Part shown: positions 43,253-53,265 of the stretch, one piece after another
Layout: each line of letters begins with the position of its first letter
Numbering within the stretch: position 1 is the first letter of the stretch
Assembly: GCA_019828595.1 (NCBI GenBank)
Contig: JAHQRK010000006.1
Span: forward strand, 1,178,001 to 1,242,000
Length of the DNA: 64,000 bases
Direction of reading: 5' to 3'
DNA from: Aphanomyces cochlioides
Taxonomy: Eukaryota; Oomycota; Saprolegniomycetes; Saprolegniales; Verrucalvaceae
Position numbers and translations under genes: made by a program
The notes under the pieces: model-generated
Told to the model about the DNA's origin: nothing
The model's database searches: none
What the model saw: the letters and a program-made list of their open reading frames with translations, nothing else

Positions 43253-44922
43253 ATGACGCACAGCAAAGACATGAGATGGCGCTCTGTGGTTCTACGAAAT
43301 GTCTATGGTTTGGATGTGAAGGATATACACCTTGTTCTAGGTATGTCCGTGAGATCGATAACACGATGGTACCAACAGTTCAAACGTCTTAGCCATGTTT
43401 CTGCCCATAAACGATCGAAAATTGGATCAAGATGGGGTCCTGATGTGATTGAGTTTGTCAACATGTACGCATCGAGCCATCCTTGTTTCTATATTGAAGA
43501 GCTACAACTCGCTCTACGATCCCATTTCCCCCGTCTTAAGAACACAAGTGCCTCCACAATTTGCCGCGCACTGCGATTTGACTTACAACTGACACGTAAA
43601 GTATTAGAAAAAAGAGCCCGAGAGAGCAGTGCCATAGAGCTCCAAAACTATCGTCGGCGTCTTGAACCATTCTACAATCATCCATGTCAATTAGTCTTCG
43701 TGGACGAGACATCAAAAGACGCGCGTGATGGACTTCGGAAATATGAATGGTCCCGTCGAAATACCCCTGCGGTTGTAAATCTTCCCTTCAGCCGTGGTCA
43801 AAGGGTATCTGTTCTTTCAGCCTTTGATTGCAATGGATTTTTTGGCTGGGATTTCACAGAGGGTACGTTTGATCGTGTTAAATTTCACGATGTCATGTGT
43901 ACAAAAATTATCCCTTATCTGAATCCTTGGCCATTGCCAAGGTCAATACTACTCTGGTCCGAAATAATTGCTACAGTTACATTCTCTGCAGAATTTTTTT
44001 TCAAAAATAATCGAAATATTCAACGCTGATTGGCTCAGTAAACAGCTTAGGATCTCCTGTTTGATTGGTTAATTTGTGGAAACTACAATTCGTCTCCGTT
44101 GGCGAGATATGGTGTGTCAAAGTTGACCGACCAGGCGGATAGATCACATTTTTTTCGCTGTGGGTTCACTGTAGGAATTGAGCCCAATTTAATTACATAT
44201 CTAGATTCAACATCAAAGATAGATGGTGTTAACATAGCAACACTGCTGGTTCTTGGTGTATAGCCCGGTTGCAGGTCGTCAGAAGGCTGGAACCTATCAA
44301 ACCTAGAGATGACTGTCAAACATAGCGCTCTCGCGATGAGAGCCGCCAATAGCCACACCTGACATGCGCTATAACATAACTGACATTATACTGACGTTAG
44401 ACTTCGCTATTTCTGTTCTGGGCAAGCAAGATGAACACAGAGAGACCTGTGTCATCGGGACATCAGTGCTGTTTGAATAAAAATATTGGACATCCTGTGA
44501 AATTTTATATACGTTTTTGAGGTTATATACAAAAACCCATATAGCCTCATATCCGGACATACTCAAATCAAGATAAAACAGTGTAGCATTTTTTGCGGAC
44601 CAGAGTAGTATTGATCATGGACAACGCGAAAATTCATATGTACAATGAGTTAGAGTTGGCTGTCCATAGCCGTGGTGCATTGCTGTTTTTTCTCCCCCCT
44701 TATTCTCCCCAGCTCAATCCCATTGAAGTTGAATTTGCTCAGTTGAAAAAATTGATTTTTAAATATCCATTGGCCTTTCGAGAGGACATCAAGCGAACAT
44801 TGGAAGTAGCATTGAGTCGATGTCTTGAATCCAAACCAGCAGACAATCCTGGCATCAATCTTTATCACCACTGTGGATATGAACTCGCCCATTTGAATTG
44901 CTCCAATTTTACTTTTGAATAA
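43253..44922 (+). pseudogene. IS630/Tc1-type transposase split by a MITE
   Basis: The 5' part (43253-43948) has a helix-turn-helix N-terminus, a winged second DNA-binding segment and the first catalytic Asp in Phe-Val-Asp-Glu-Thr. The 3' part (44609-44922) has Met-Asp-Asn-Ala-Lys-Ile-His and Tyr-Ser-Pro-Gln-Leu-Asn-Pro-Ile-Glu, giving a DDE triad. Both parts are in the same reading frame if one TA of the target duplication is removed. No other lesion is visible, so the gene was open when the insertion took place. The transposase would be about 335 residues. Confidence 0.87.
43949..44608. mobile_element. 660-bp non-autonomous element with Tc1-like ends
   Basis: Flanked by TA on both sides (43947-43948, 44609-44610). 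Ends begin CTACTCTGGTCCG on each side, then imperfect similarity over about 30 bases. The first 13-14 bases equal the terminal repeats of the complete Tc1-like element at 8884-10729, which could therefore supply transposase. Only short meaningless frames are inside. Confidence 0.88.
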
Positions 44923-44999
44923 GACGACAACTAATATCCATTGAATGTTGTCTTTATCAATTCACTACAACTTAGTCATTCTAGAGCAAACGACGCTAA

Positions 45000-46110
45000 C
45001 TACTCATGACCAATGTCCTGCATATTGGTTTCTGGAGCGGCCACCTCTGTTGGAGGTCTGTAAGGAGCGTAGAGATCGAATTGTGGGAGCCCCAAAATGC
45101 TTCGCAAGTCGGCTACATTGACCAATTGATTGACGACACTGCCATTCACCATAAACCGAATCGGACGATAGTCCAACTCCGACTGAGCCAAACGAGCTTC
45201 TCTTTCACTCTGCAAGGCCGCGCATTCTTGGTCAATGTGTGGTAGTTGTAGCACAGTTGGATTTTCAGGTAAATTCACAATGTCAGGCTCAGTCAACTGT
45301 CGCGACAATACAGTACTAACGTACTGCAGTTCAGAAGGTCCAGGTTGACTCTGTCGATCTTGTGAAAGAATTCTTTGAGCCAACTCGGCTTTGCGCTTTG
45401 GGTCAGAGCGTCTAATTTGTCTCGAGCTACGGTCTTGCCTTTCAAGGTAAACAAACAATTCAAGCTTAAAGGCACCTCCACTGTTGCGTTTGTTGTGATT
45501 GTTCCAAGCAACTTTCACCATGTCTTTAAAGTTGGACTCGGTCGATTACAGTGTACTTTGCTTGGGGTGTTGTTGCAGCTGGTTTCAAGAGGATTGAGAA
45601 GGTCTCATCAAAGAGCAGTGTAGACCTGTCCTTTGTTGTTGCATGGGCAGCATCATAGCGCTCATCTTGCTCATTCTTTCAATCTCCTCTGGTGTCGATG
45701 GTCCTGGGCTCACTGTCAAAATGACAATGATTTACCGCTCGATACAGCTTCAGATATCCCTTGGCTCACCTTACAGTACAGGCTCATGGTTCGATTCGAG
45801 ATCTCTCTATCCTCCATGGCTTGGCTGCCATCCATTACCGTCTACCGATGCGCCATGGCAGTAGATCGGACAATCAAGCCGTGCCATCAAGTCATCAATG
45901 TGAATGTCAATCCGCCCTGGACAAGATGGGACGGCCTCCAAAACCCAGAAGAGGTCGGAGCTTGCAGAGACCGCCAACCATGCGAATCTCGACAAGTTGT
46001 AGACGTGCCTGGAAGCGCCGCTGGTTAAAATCTTTACCGACAGATTGCTCGTCCAAATCGTGGATTGTCGTGATTGTGCCAACCAACACATGGACATTCA
46101 CTCATCTTGT
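45000..46110 (-). pseudogene. Unrecognised, probably decayed coding region
   Basis: The clearest frame is 45521-45000 (173 codons, hydrophilic, Gln/Arg/Leu-rich). Upstream on the same strand, protein-like stretches occur in changing frames (about 45523-45660 and 45907-46100), with frame changes rather than good splice sites. I recognise no domain. It lies next to the IS630-type transposase and could be a second gene of that transposon, a different mobile element, or a dead host gene. Confidence 0.35.
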
Positions 46111-46156
46111 CGTCCTTCGCATGGCATTTCAGTAAGCTCTGCCTCTCCGCCTGGTC

Positions 46157-48253
46157 ATGCGTCGTGGCGTTGCATGGCTGGTCGTTCCAGCGCTCTTGAG
46201 CTGGGCAACCGCTGAACCACTGACGATTCGTTGGTACAAATGCACGTTTTCAACCCTCGAGTCCAAGTCCGCCGCGAAAGACTTGGAGGAACCACTCATG
46301 GCGGAATGCGCCGACATCCGCATGCCGCTCTGCCATCCTGGTGTATGCGGCGATAAATCACACGATATCTCCGTCTTTGTCAAGCGGTTGCCTGCACGGA
46401 CACCGAGGTCACCTCCACAAGCTTTGTGGATGCTTCAAGGTGGTCCTGGCCATGCCTCGACAGCCAGTACGTCCATCGAAATTGCATGCATGGCGTCACC
46501 AACCATGTAGTGGAAACCCTCATGCACAATTCGTACGAAGCCTCGAATGGCACAATAAGCGTCTACACCATGGATCATCGTGGCACGGGACGAAGCACGT
46601 TACTGGAATGTCCTGAGGAAGCGCACTCGGAAGATGACATTGTCGACTGCTTGGAAGCTATTAAAGAGCGCCACGGTAGAACTCCATCATCTTGACAACC
46701 CGCCGCTCATGGATCTCTGTAGGAAACGATGCTCCGAAGGGTTTTTCAGTCACGAGTGCGCCACTGACCTCAAACTTGTCGTTGAAAGTTCGCTCTTTAA
46801 TTCGACCGAGGTGTATGTCTACGGCGTGAGCTACGGCACGTATATGGTCGAGCGGCTCATGCATCTAGCTCCCAAGCAAGTCAAGGGCTACATCCTAGAC
46901 AGCATTCAGTCGGAACAGTTCTACACGACGAAGAGCGCTCCGTACTACTCTAACTGGGACAGAGATGTCTATGAAGTCGTGAATCAATTCTTTGCCTACT
47001 GCGATGCCGACGCCTTCTGCAAAGGCAAGATTGGGCCCAAGTCCAAGCAAACTCTGCTGCAAACGTACTTGGCCTTGGACGCCGCGCAGACGGAATGCTT
47101 TGACATTTTGCACAAAGTGGCGCACGATGGTGGATACGCCAAACCGTCCGGCGTCGTCGGTCAAACCTCGTACAACTGGCTCACGGACCGCGAGAAGCGT
47201 GTGTTTATTCCAGCCTACATCTTCCGCCTTGGTCGATGCAATGCCGACGATCAAGTATGGCTGCAGCAGCTCACGTATCCTCCAGCGATGGAAATCCCCG
47301 ATGAAAGCCCGTATCTGAAAGGCACGGGGTACTCGGATGTGGTGTACAACAACATTGTCTTCAGTGAAATCTGGCAGTCGTCTCCGTCGTCACCGACAGC
47401 GCAAGAGCTCTACGAAGACAGTGTGAATGCATTATTGAGTCTCGGCAACATTGTCTACGCCAAGAACCGCGCGCAGGTTTATTGCATCTACAAGCAAAAT
47501 GCCGACCCGATGTGCAAGGATTACCCCATGTACGACGTGAGGTTTTCCTATGACCACGATGCGTATTGGAACCACACGGCGTCGATTCCAGAAGGCACGA
47601 GTGTCCTCATGTTCACTGGCGCGCTCGACACCGCGACGCCAAGCAAGTACGCCCATGATGAAAATGCGACCATGGGTGGAGGGTCCAAGAAACGTCTGAT
47701 TGAGTTTCCCTTTGCAAACCATGGCGTCGTGATGAACACGCCTGGCGAAGACAACGAAGAGATTCACTGCGGTGTGCTGATCCTGGATTCGTACTTGGCC
47801 AAGCGCAGTGACGTTGCCGCCATTGACACGAGCTGCGTGGACCACGTGGAGAAACTCAAGTTTAGCCATTGGGACCGCGACTTGGCCTTTGAGTTATTTG
47901 GCTCCGAGAACCCGTACAATCAAAGTGTCGTGCAGGTCAAACTGTCGGCAATCATCAAGAACAAACTAAAGACGGCATTTACGACAGGAGTCATTGTGCT
48001 CACAGCATTGCTTGTCGTCACCGTTGGTGCTCTGGTCTTTGTCGTGCTCGAAAACCGAGTACTACGACAGCAACTCATCGTGCCAGCGACACCAGCAGAC
48101 TCTGCTCGCAATTTAGAAAGCCAGCCACTGGCTACGGACGACGCGATTGATACAACAGAGGCGACTGTCACGACAACTGAAGTGGACGATGACCAACCTA
48201 ATGCCTCGACCACCACCACAGAAGGAACCGCGTCAGGAGCTGACGTCAAATAG
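46157..48253 (+). CDS. S33 alpha/beta hydrolase, copy 5, nearly intact (one suspected frameshift)
   Basis: Exon 1 from 46157 to 46468 (signal peptide, Gly-Gly-Pro-Gly), a short intron, exon 2 to 46676, an intron to 46722, then one long exon to 48253. The third intron of copy 2 is absent. Nucleophile Gly-Val-Ser-Tyr-Gly, Asp in Leu-Asp-Thr-Ala-Thr-Pro, and Ala-Asn-His-Gly are present, followed by a transmembrane helix and a Thr/Ser/Asp-rich tail. Just before the nucleophile domain (about 46755-46766) the frame entering from the second intron and the frame of the rest disagree by one base, and no alternative acceptor I can see repairs it. It is either a recent pseudogene or carries a base-call error. 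Confidence 0.7.
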
Positions 48254-48469
48254 CCAACGTTGGCGTCAGCTGAAAACCTGGACGAGCACAATGTCCAAGT
48301 ATGAGATGACCCAAGGAGGAGCATGCCAGGATAGTCTATTCAATCTCAAAAGAATACTGTTACTATTGAGTCGGGTCGTCCGTGGCTGACACGCTCATGG
48401 CCCTCAGTAGTTTCACCCTCTTGACTTCTAAAGGAACATTCTCTACCTCGGTTGACAGATCACCTTGCC

Positions 48470-48600
48470 CTGAAGTCGACAACCATGAGGACAATCGCTA
48501 CCACTGCGACGGTCAAGAAGTCCGACAGCAACAATACTCCATTGACGTGAGTGTTCTTGGTTTCAGCAGTGTGGCAGCATCAATTGACATGAAATGAAAC
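48470..48600 (-). pseudogene. C-terminal relic of another S33 hydrolase
   Basis: On the minus strand, about 38 codons read Ala-Glu-Thr-Lys, then a hydrophobic transmembrane-like run (Val-Leu-Leu-Leu-Ser-Asp-Phe-Leu-Thr-Val-Ala-Val) and a short basic end, matching the C-terminal membrane anchor of the copy-3 relative. The rest of the gene is missing. Confidence 0.6.
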
Positions 48601-48670
48601 ACATTACCAATTCTCTTGATTCACTAGACTGAATCAACTCCACTCTTCGACGAGGTGCTTTCTGAATTAC

Positions 48671-50376
48671 TCATGACGAGTCGCTGTCTTCAGACATGGT
48701 CACAACAGAATCAATGGCTGCATCACCATTAGCTTCATCATTGTCTTCAGGTTTGCCACGGACTCCCTTCGTCTCCGCCTTGGGATCATTGTGTTGTTTC
48801 ATAGACCGAATATACACAGCCATAATGACAATGACCACCGCTGAGACTGCCAAGACACCAGATAGCAACACAGTTGCAGCGAGAAAATTACTCGTGGATT
48901 CGCCAGCGGCTGCATTAACCAACGCTTGGGAGTAGTCTTCTCGTATGGCGATTTGGATCCAAACAACTCCTTGGAAAGCTCTTCATCCCAGGCTTCAAAG
49001 TTGAGTTTTTCCACTTGAGCCACACAATCCTTCTTGACCGCCTTGATATTTCCCCCAGTGGCAACGTACGAGATAATGATATCAAGGGCACAGCTCTCAC
49101 TCGGGTTGCTTGCATATGGACTATGAGCCAAGACGTCATGGGGGGGGCGAGGGGAATGATACAAGGAGCTTCTCAGCACCCACCATGGCATTGAGCTCTT
49201 GCTTGGCATACTTGATTGGTGTCGCGGGATCCAACTCACCAGAGAGCATGAGTACGCTTGAGCCATCAGGAATTTTCGGTGTCTCGCCCCAATATTTATC
49301 TCGAGGATAGACAAAGCTGAGCTTGTCCATGCCAGTGCACACCTTGTCGTTGTTGCCAACGTAGATGCAGTAAGTCGCGATCGTTTCTTCAATATGCCGC
49401 TCACTCTCCATGCTCATGAGGGCTTTCACACTGTCTTTGTTGAGCTTCTTCGCAGTCACGGAGGGCACTTTCCACAGCTCACTGAAGAGAATGGGTACAA
49501 CATCCGAGCTGCCAGCGCCATTCAAGAACGGACCCGATGGCTGCTCGTCAGTCGCTGCCTTGTCATTCTTTTCTGTCAGGGAACTTGGTAGCTCCAGATC
49601 ATTGATCCAAGATTCATCTTCGGCGGTGCAAGCATTCAAGCGGTATATCAATGCTGGGATAAAGACTCGCTTCTCCGGTTCCGTGAGCCAGTCAAAGAGT
49701 ATTTGGCTCACAACGACCGACGGAGACTTCACTCCGTACTTGGCTGCTATCGCTTGCAGAGGCGAGGAGCATTTCAATTTGGACTTGTCGAGCTTCTCGT
49801 AGAGTTTTTTCAATGTTTTCTTTGAGTCGGGGCCAATTTTGTTTTTGCAAAACTTGTTTTCGTCGCAAAGGGATAAAAACTTCCAGACTAGGCCAAGTTG
49901 TTTGAGAAAAGAGATCAACCTTGTCACGGACCAACTTCGCCCGCTCCTTTTTCCCAGTTGGAATTGTACTGTGCGTCCTTTTCCTTCTTCAGTTGATTCG
50001 ATTGTACACTGTCGAGGATGTAGCCTTTCACCCGCTGCGGTACCAAGTGCATGAGTCGCTCGACCAAGTACGTGCCGTAGCTCAAACCATAGATAACGAC
50101 ATCAGTGTCAGTAAAGATTGGACTCTCAACGATGGTTTTCAAGTCCATCGCCGCACTCGTGACGGAGAAACCAATCGGACCATTGTCGCCTGGCAAATGA
50201 GTTTATAATCTTCATGGTTCTCCATCACGTACCGAATGTTTGCCTCAGGGATGCCAAGCAATCCATCAAGTCTTGGCCACGCGGTCTTTCTTTCGAGCAT
50301 TGCAGGATTGTACTTCGTCCAGTGCCTCGATGGTCCATCGTGTACACACTCACTGTTTCTTTAGCAACATTGAACG
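48671..50376 (-). pseudogene. S33 hydrolase copy 4, 3' part, inverted and frameshifted
   Basis: Reading down from 50376 the first bases are the second CGTTC target duplication; the protein then resumes at Asn-Val-Ala-Lys and continues with Met-Asp-His-Arg-Gly-Thr-Gly, Gly-Leu-Ser-Tyr-Gly (nucleophile) and Leu-Asp-Pro-Ala-Thr-Pro. Introns at about 50234-50191 and 49929-49882 are usable. Near 49140-49150 a run of eight C changes the frame close to the catalytic His region, and a second one-base change occurs near 48950, after which the transmembrane anchor and tail are read to 48671. It is the direct continuation of 35794-36143, now 12.5 kb away on the other strand. Confidence 0.85.
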
Positions 50377-50455
50377 TGTAACCGGGCGCAGAGGATATCA
50401 GGCGCGTGTGAACTGCGACTGAAGTGTAGGAGTGAATTAAAGTTAAAACAACCTA
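50377..50455 (-). repeat. Displaced 3' end of the Gypsy 3' LTR
   Basis: Reverse complement matches the last 79 bases of the 5' LTR (36328-36406), starting at the TA where the DNA transposon inserted and ending TTACA before the CGTTC target duplication. It supplies exactly the part missing after 42986. Confidence 0.9.
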
Positions 50456-50640
50456 TTGTGCTTTGCACCCAATTTGGCAGCTGATTTAGACCCTTAATTG
50501 GGTGCAATATGAGGGCTAAATCTGCTCGTAGAATTACAAATCTGTGACAGAATTATCATTATTCTGCCTCGGAGTAAGGCAAATCGACAGTTAAATTTCG
50601 ATTACATGTCGATGGTTTCACAAGTCGCGACTCTTGTTAT
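50456..50640 (-). mobile_element. Inverted right end of the IS630/Tc1-type transposon
   Basis: Begins TTGTGCTTTGCACCCAATTT right after the LTR tail's TA, matching the left terminus at 42987 over about 23 bases with few differences. Contains an 11-base inverted repeat (50463-50473 with 50497-50507). Further similarity to the left subterminal region is weak, so the inner boundary is approximate. Confidence 0.7.
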
Positions 50641-51209
50641 CGACGCAATCCTGAAACATCAACGATGACGCTTCTCGTGCCACTGCCAACAACAATCACT
50701 GTCTTTCTCTCTGTCAAAGTTGGCAAGCCTCATGGAGAAAGCCGCACATATGCTGAGCCAGGTGCAAGCTTTGCCTTTGATATCATCAACGAGTCACACG
50801 GTGTTCTCCGACTTAAAGTCTCTGAGCGTGTTGCTCAAGTCGTGCATGGAGAAGGAATGGAAACTAGAGGGGACACACGGGAGTCGTGAAGTCCAAGATG
50901 AGATTAACGACGACGTGCACATGGAGGAGGAACGTCAAAGTGCACCAATCGAATCTACATCCTGTAAATTATCTTGGATTTTGTATAGTGGCCTCATGGA
51001 TGTCAAATCTTGGATGCCGATCTTGTCTCTGGCTCAGTCGCGATTCGGCCATGCGATTAGGATACACCGTGCTTGCCGCCGCTGCGGCCGGCCAGACGGA
51101 CGCATGGTGGTGGTCGCACATGAAGACCAGCTCCCACGACGACTCTCTATTAATCAACAGCAGCGGGGAAGCAGCAGAACACACAAGTAAGGTGGCTCAA
51201 CCGGGGTAG
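50641..51209. other. Unassigned stretch with short + strand frames
   Basis: A 74-codon frame (50665-50889) looks protein-like (mixed polar and hydrophobic) but is unrecognised. From 51051 an ATG opens a 45-codon frame with a signal-peptide-like start (Met-Arg-Leu-Gly...Ala-Ala-Ala-Ala-Ala-Gly) up to a GTAAGG donor-like site at 51187; it could be exon 1 of a secreted protein whose remainder was replaced by the Copia remnant. Confidence 0.3.
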
Positions 51210-52247
51210 ATTAGAAAGTAAACTTATACGACCCACATAATATCATAGCCAATTGGTGGTGGCAACCGTCTTTACGGTTGCCTCCTCACAACCATGCATT
51301 CATTAAATACATAGAGCAAGTTAAAGCTGACTAACGACACGCATCATCTCTATGATGTGTGCCGTTTGCCAATTGAATTGGGCTGAGGGTCGTGCTAGAC
51401 GATCCTCAGCCGGTTACCCATAAGCCATGGGCTCTTTACACGATCATCTATGTTTCCTAACATGGATAACCTTCCCTATTGAGTTTCGTTATCCCTAAGG
51501 GTGAGCCCTATGGCTAACCTATAGCTAACACTCCCACTAAGAGCTCTATGGCTTAGCCACATTGAGATCTCTAACTTCCATTTTTGATCTTAGATAAGCA
51601 AACTGTTGCTTAGCAAGAGGTTTTCTTAAGATATCAGCTATCATTTCCTTTGTAGGACAATATTTAAGATCTATTTTCTTTTCTTCGAATAGTCTCTAGT
51701 AAATACATAGATGTCTGATATCAACATGCTTAATGCCTTTGTGGTTTCCTGGGTTCTTAACACAGGCGATAGCGGCTTTGCTATCACACCATACACTAAT
51801 GGGGCGCTTTAATGCCATTCCCATTTCAGTTAGTAGGGCATAAATCCATTCACAGTTCTTTACAGCCCTAACTTAGGGCTACAGTCATACCTCGAAATAC
51901 TGACCCCTCTAACAATATTAATTATAAAAGGATATTCATCAAGAAGATAATTGCCAAACTATCAATATTAGGAGGTTTTATTTAAAGCCTTTGTGGGAGG
52001 AAAAAGTATCATCGGACCAATTCAAAATGACTGGTATGTTAAATTGCAGTGCATTTTTCCGTCTGAGGATACCTCCGCGGAAAAACCGTGGTTCGTTGGG
52101 TAAGCTTGCGAAATACATGATGACTTGCGATTGTAGCCGTGAGGTGAGGGGTGGAGCATGGGGCCCCGGGCGAATGCTTGGAGGCAGTGCGCCCTTTTAT
52201 TCTACATATTATTTTATCTCATACTAGTACACTGTAAGGGTGACAAG

Positions 52248-52502
52248 TTATATTTCACACTTATCAAACTGTCTAATCAGCTCGTACATTTCCTCATCAA
52301 GAATCTTCGTGTGTCTTAGTGTTGACTTGGATGGCGCACGGACCAACTTGAACGTTTGCATTGCCCAGGCTTGAAGATGAACTCGACTGATGTGTGGGTT
52401 GGTGGTCTTGTGTTCAATGATTTCCTTCTTTTGCTTTATCGTGAGCCGAACGCGGTCCATTTTCGCGACACGCGGTCCATTTTCGCGACACGCGGCATTC
52501 AA
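52248..52502 (-). pseudogene. pogo transposase N-terminal fragment
   Basis: About 70 codons from the ATG near 52460 (Met-Asp-Arg-Val-Arg-Leu-Thr) resemble the start of the 10863-12350 transposase: Lys-Gln-Lys-Lys-Glu-Ile, then Leu-Gln-Ala-Trp-Ala. The DDE catalytic domain is deleted. Upstream, the frame runs through a 20-bp tandem duplication. Confidence 0.7.
52451..52495. repeat. 20-bp tandem duplication
   Basis: CGCGGTCCATTTTCGCGACA occurs twice in direct succession (52451-52470, 52471-52490) plus the first five bases of a third copy, at the presumed translation start of the pogo fragment. Confidence 0.85.
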
Positions 52503-52829
52503 ACTTTAAAAAGACCCTATTAATTAATATTTTTGCAGGAAATACTATATAAATTATAACAGGATATCAAATTATAGTGGGGTCAGTATTTCAAGGTATG
52601 ACTGTATTAATTCTGACTCTGCAGAAGGCTGCTAGCCAATGTGTTTCATTATAACAGGACAGAAATCGACTTAAATCTCTTACTGCATTTGTTATATCAG
52701 GTCTGGTACCTCTAACCAGATACTGTAAGGATCCTATCCTATTAGTCCCCTAAAGTCAAAAGGTTGAGACTCCATCTCCTCCTTAGACATATTGTGGTCT
52801 TCGGTAAAGTAGGAGAAGTATTCGATCGG

Positions 52830-52950
52830 CATGTTCGGTCCTTGAACGAACTAGAGTGCTACCAGGTGTAACAGTGCTTGAGCGCAGAGGAAGTGTTGAT
52901 CACACAAGTTTGTTAGCTGGCAAATTTAAGAGTGAGCTATCCTAACAGGA
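52830..52950 (-). repeat. LTR end with primer-binding site
   Basis: On the minus strand an LTR-like sequence ends CTGTTACA, followed by CC and TGGTAGCACTCTAGTTCG, the same primer-binding string as in the Gypsy element at 36409. It abuts the start of the Copia fragment, so the join may be a recombination product. The upstream LTR boundary is unclear. Confidence 0.45.
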
Positions 52951-53265
52951 TCGGCTCCAAACCGACGGCTGCGCTACTCGCAGCCGCGCTCTAACAACAA
53001 ACGATCTTCACGTCGTTCGACGTCGCAACTCACGCATCATTCTTCAATGGTAAAGCACTCGCTGCTTTACCCGCATACTTCTTCCTTGATGAGCCTCATC
53101 GCTCTGAGCTTCGTTGCTCACGCGTGTCGCGTGAGTATTGCTTGGAAGCTTCCGGAGCTTCCAACTTCAATCTTCCTTCGACTTATAACACGTCGTGATC
53201 TTGACGTGACTTCATTGGCTTGACTAGCAACGGCCCCGTTGCACGGACTCTGAGCTTAAAGAGGT
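52951..53265. other. Sequence between LTR fragment and gag
   Basis: About 315 bases with several short inverted repeats (for example GAAGCTTCCGGAGCTTCC and CTCACGCGTGTCGCGTGAG). No coding. Possibly part of an LTR or untranslated region of the gag-bearing element. Confidence 0.35.

Larger units (their letters stand above)
42987..44922 (+). mobile_element. IS630/Tc1-superfamily transposon, left end and transposase (rearranged)
   Basis: Starts directly after the TA in the 3' LTR with TTGTGGTTTGCGACATATTT. A very similar terminus (TTGTGCTTTGCACCCAATTT) follows the other half of the same TA site at 50456. In a normal copy these would face each other; here both point the same way, so part of the element has been inverted. 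The right part after the transposase stop cannot be delimited. It is also interrupted by the 660-bp element at 43949-44608. Confidence 0.75.
51882..52604 (-). mobile_element. pogo-like deletion derivative inserted in the Copia remnant
   Basis: 723 bp with 26-base terminal inverted repeats starting CAGTCATACCT (one mismatch between ends) and TA duplications at 51880-51881 and 52605-52606. It keeps only the N-terminal DNA-binding part of a CENP-B/Tigger transposase. The ends differ from those of the 10740-12580 element, so it is a different pogo family. Confidence 0.85.
51210..52790 (-). mobile_element. Copia-type retrotransposon remnant (RT/RNase H end plus LTR)
   Basis: On the minus strand, from about 52790, decayed frames read Gly-Thr-Arg-Pro-Asp-Ile...Leu-Ser-Arg-Phe (end of Copia reverse transcriptase). 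After the inserted element at 51882-52604 it continues with Trp-Cys-Asp-Ser-Lys-Ala-Ala-Ile-Ala, His-Val-Asp-Ile-Arg, and Tyr-Cys-Pro-Thr-Lys-Glu-Met-Ile-Ala-Asp (RNase H end), with an in-frame stop and a frame change. About 320 bases after that begin TGTTAGCTATAGG and look like the LTR. Gag, protease and integrase are missing. Confidence 0.75.

Noticed and set aside
44083..44358. 91-codon minus-strand frame in the 660-bp element
   Set aside because: No similarity to transposases and no conserved features; probably chance.
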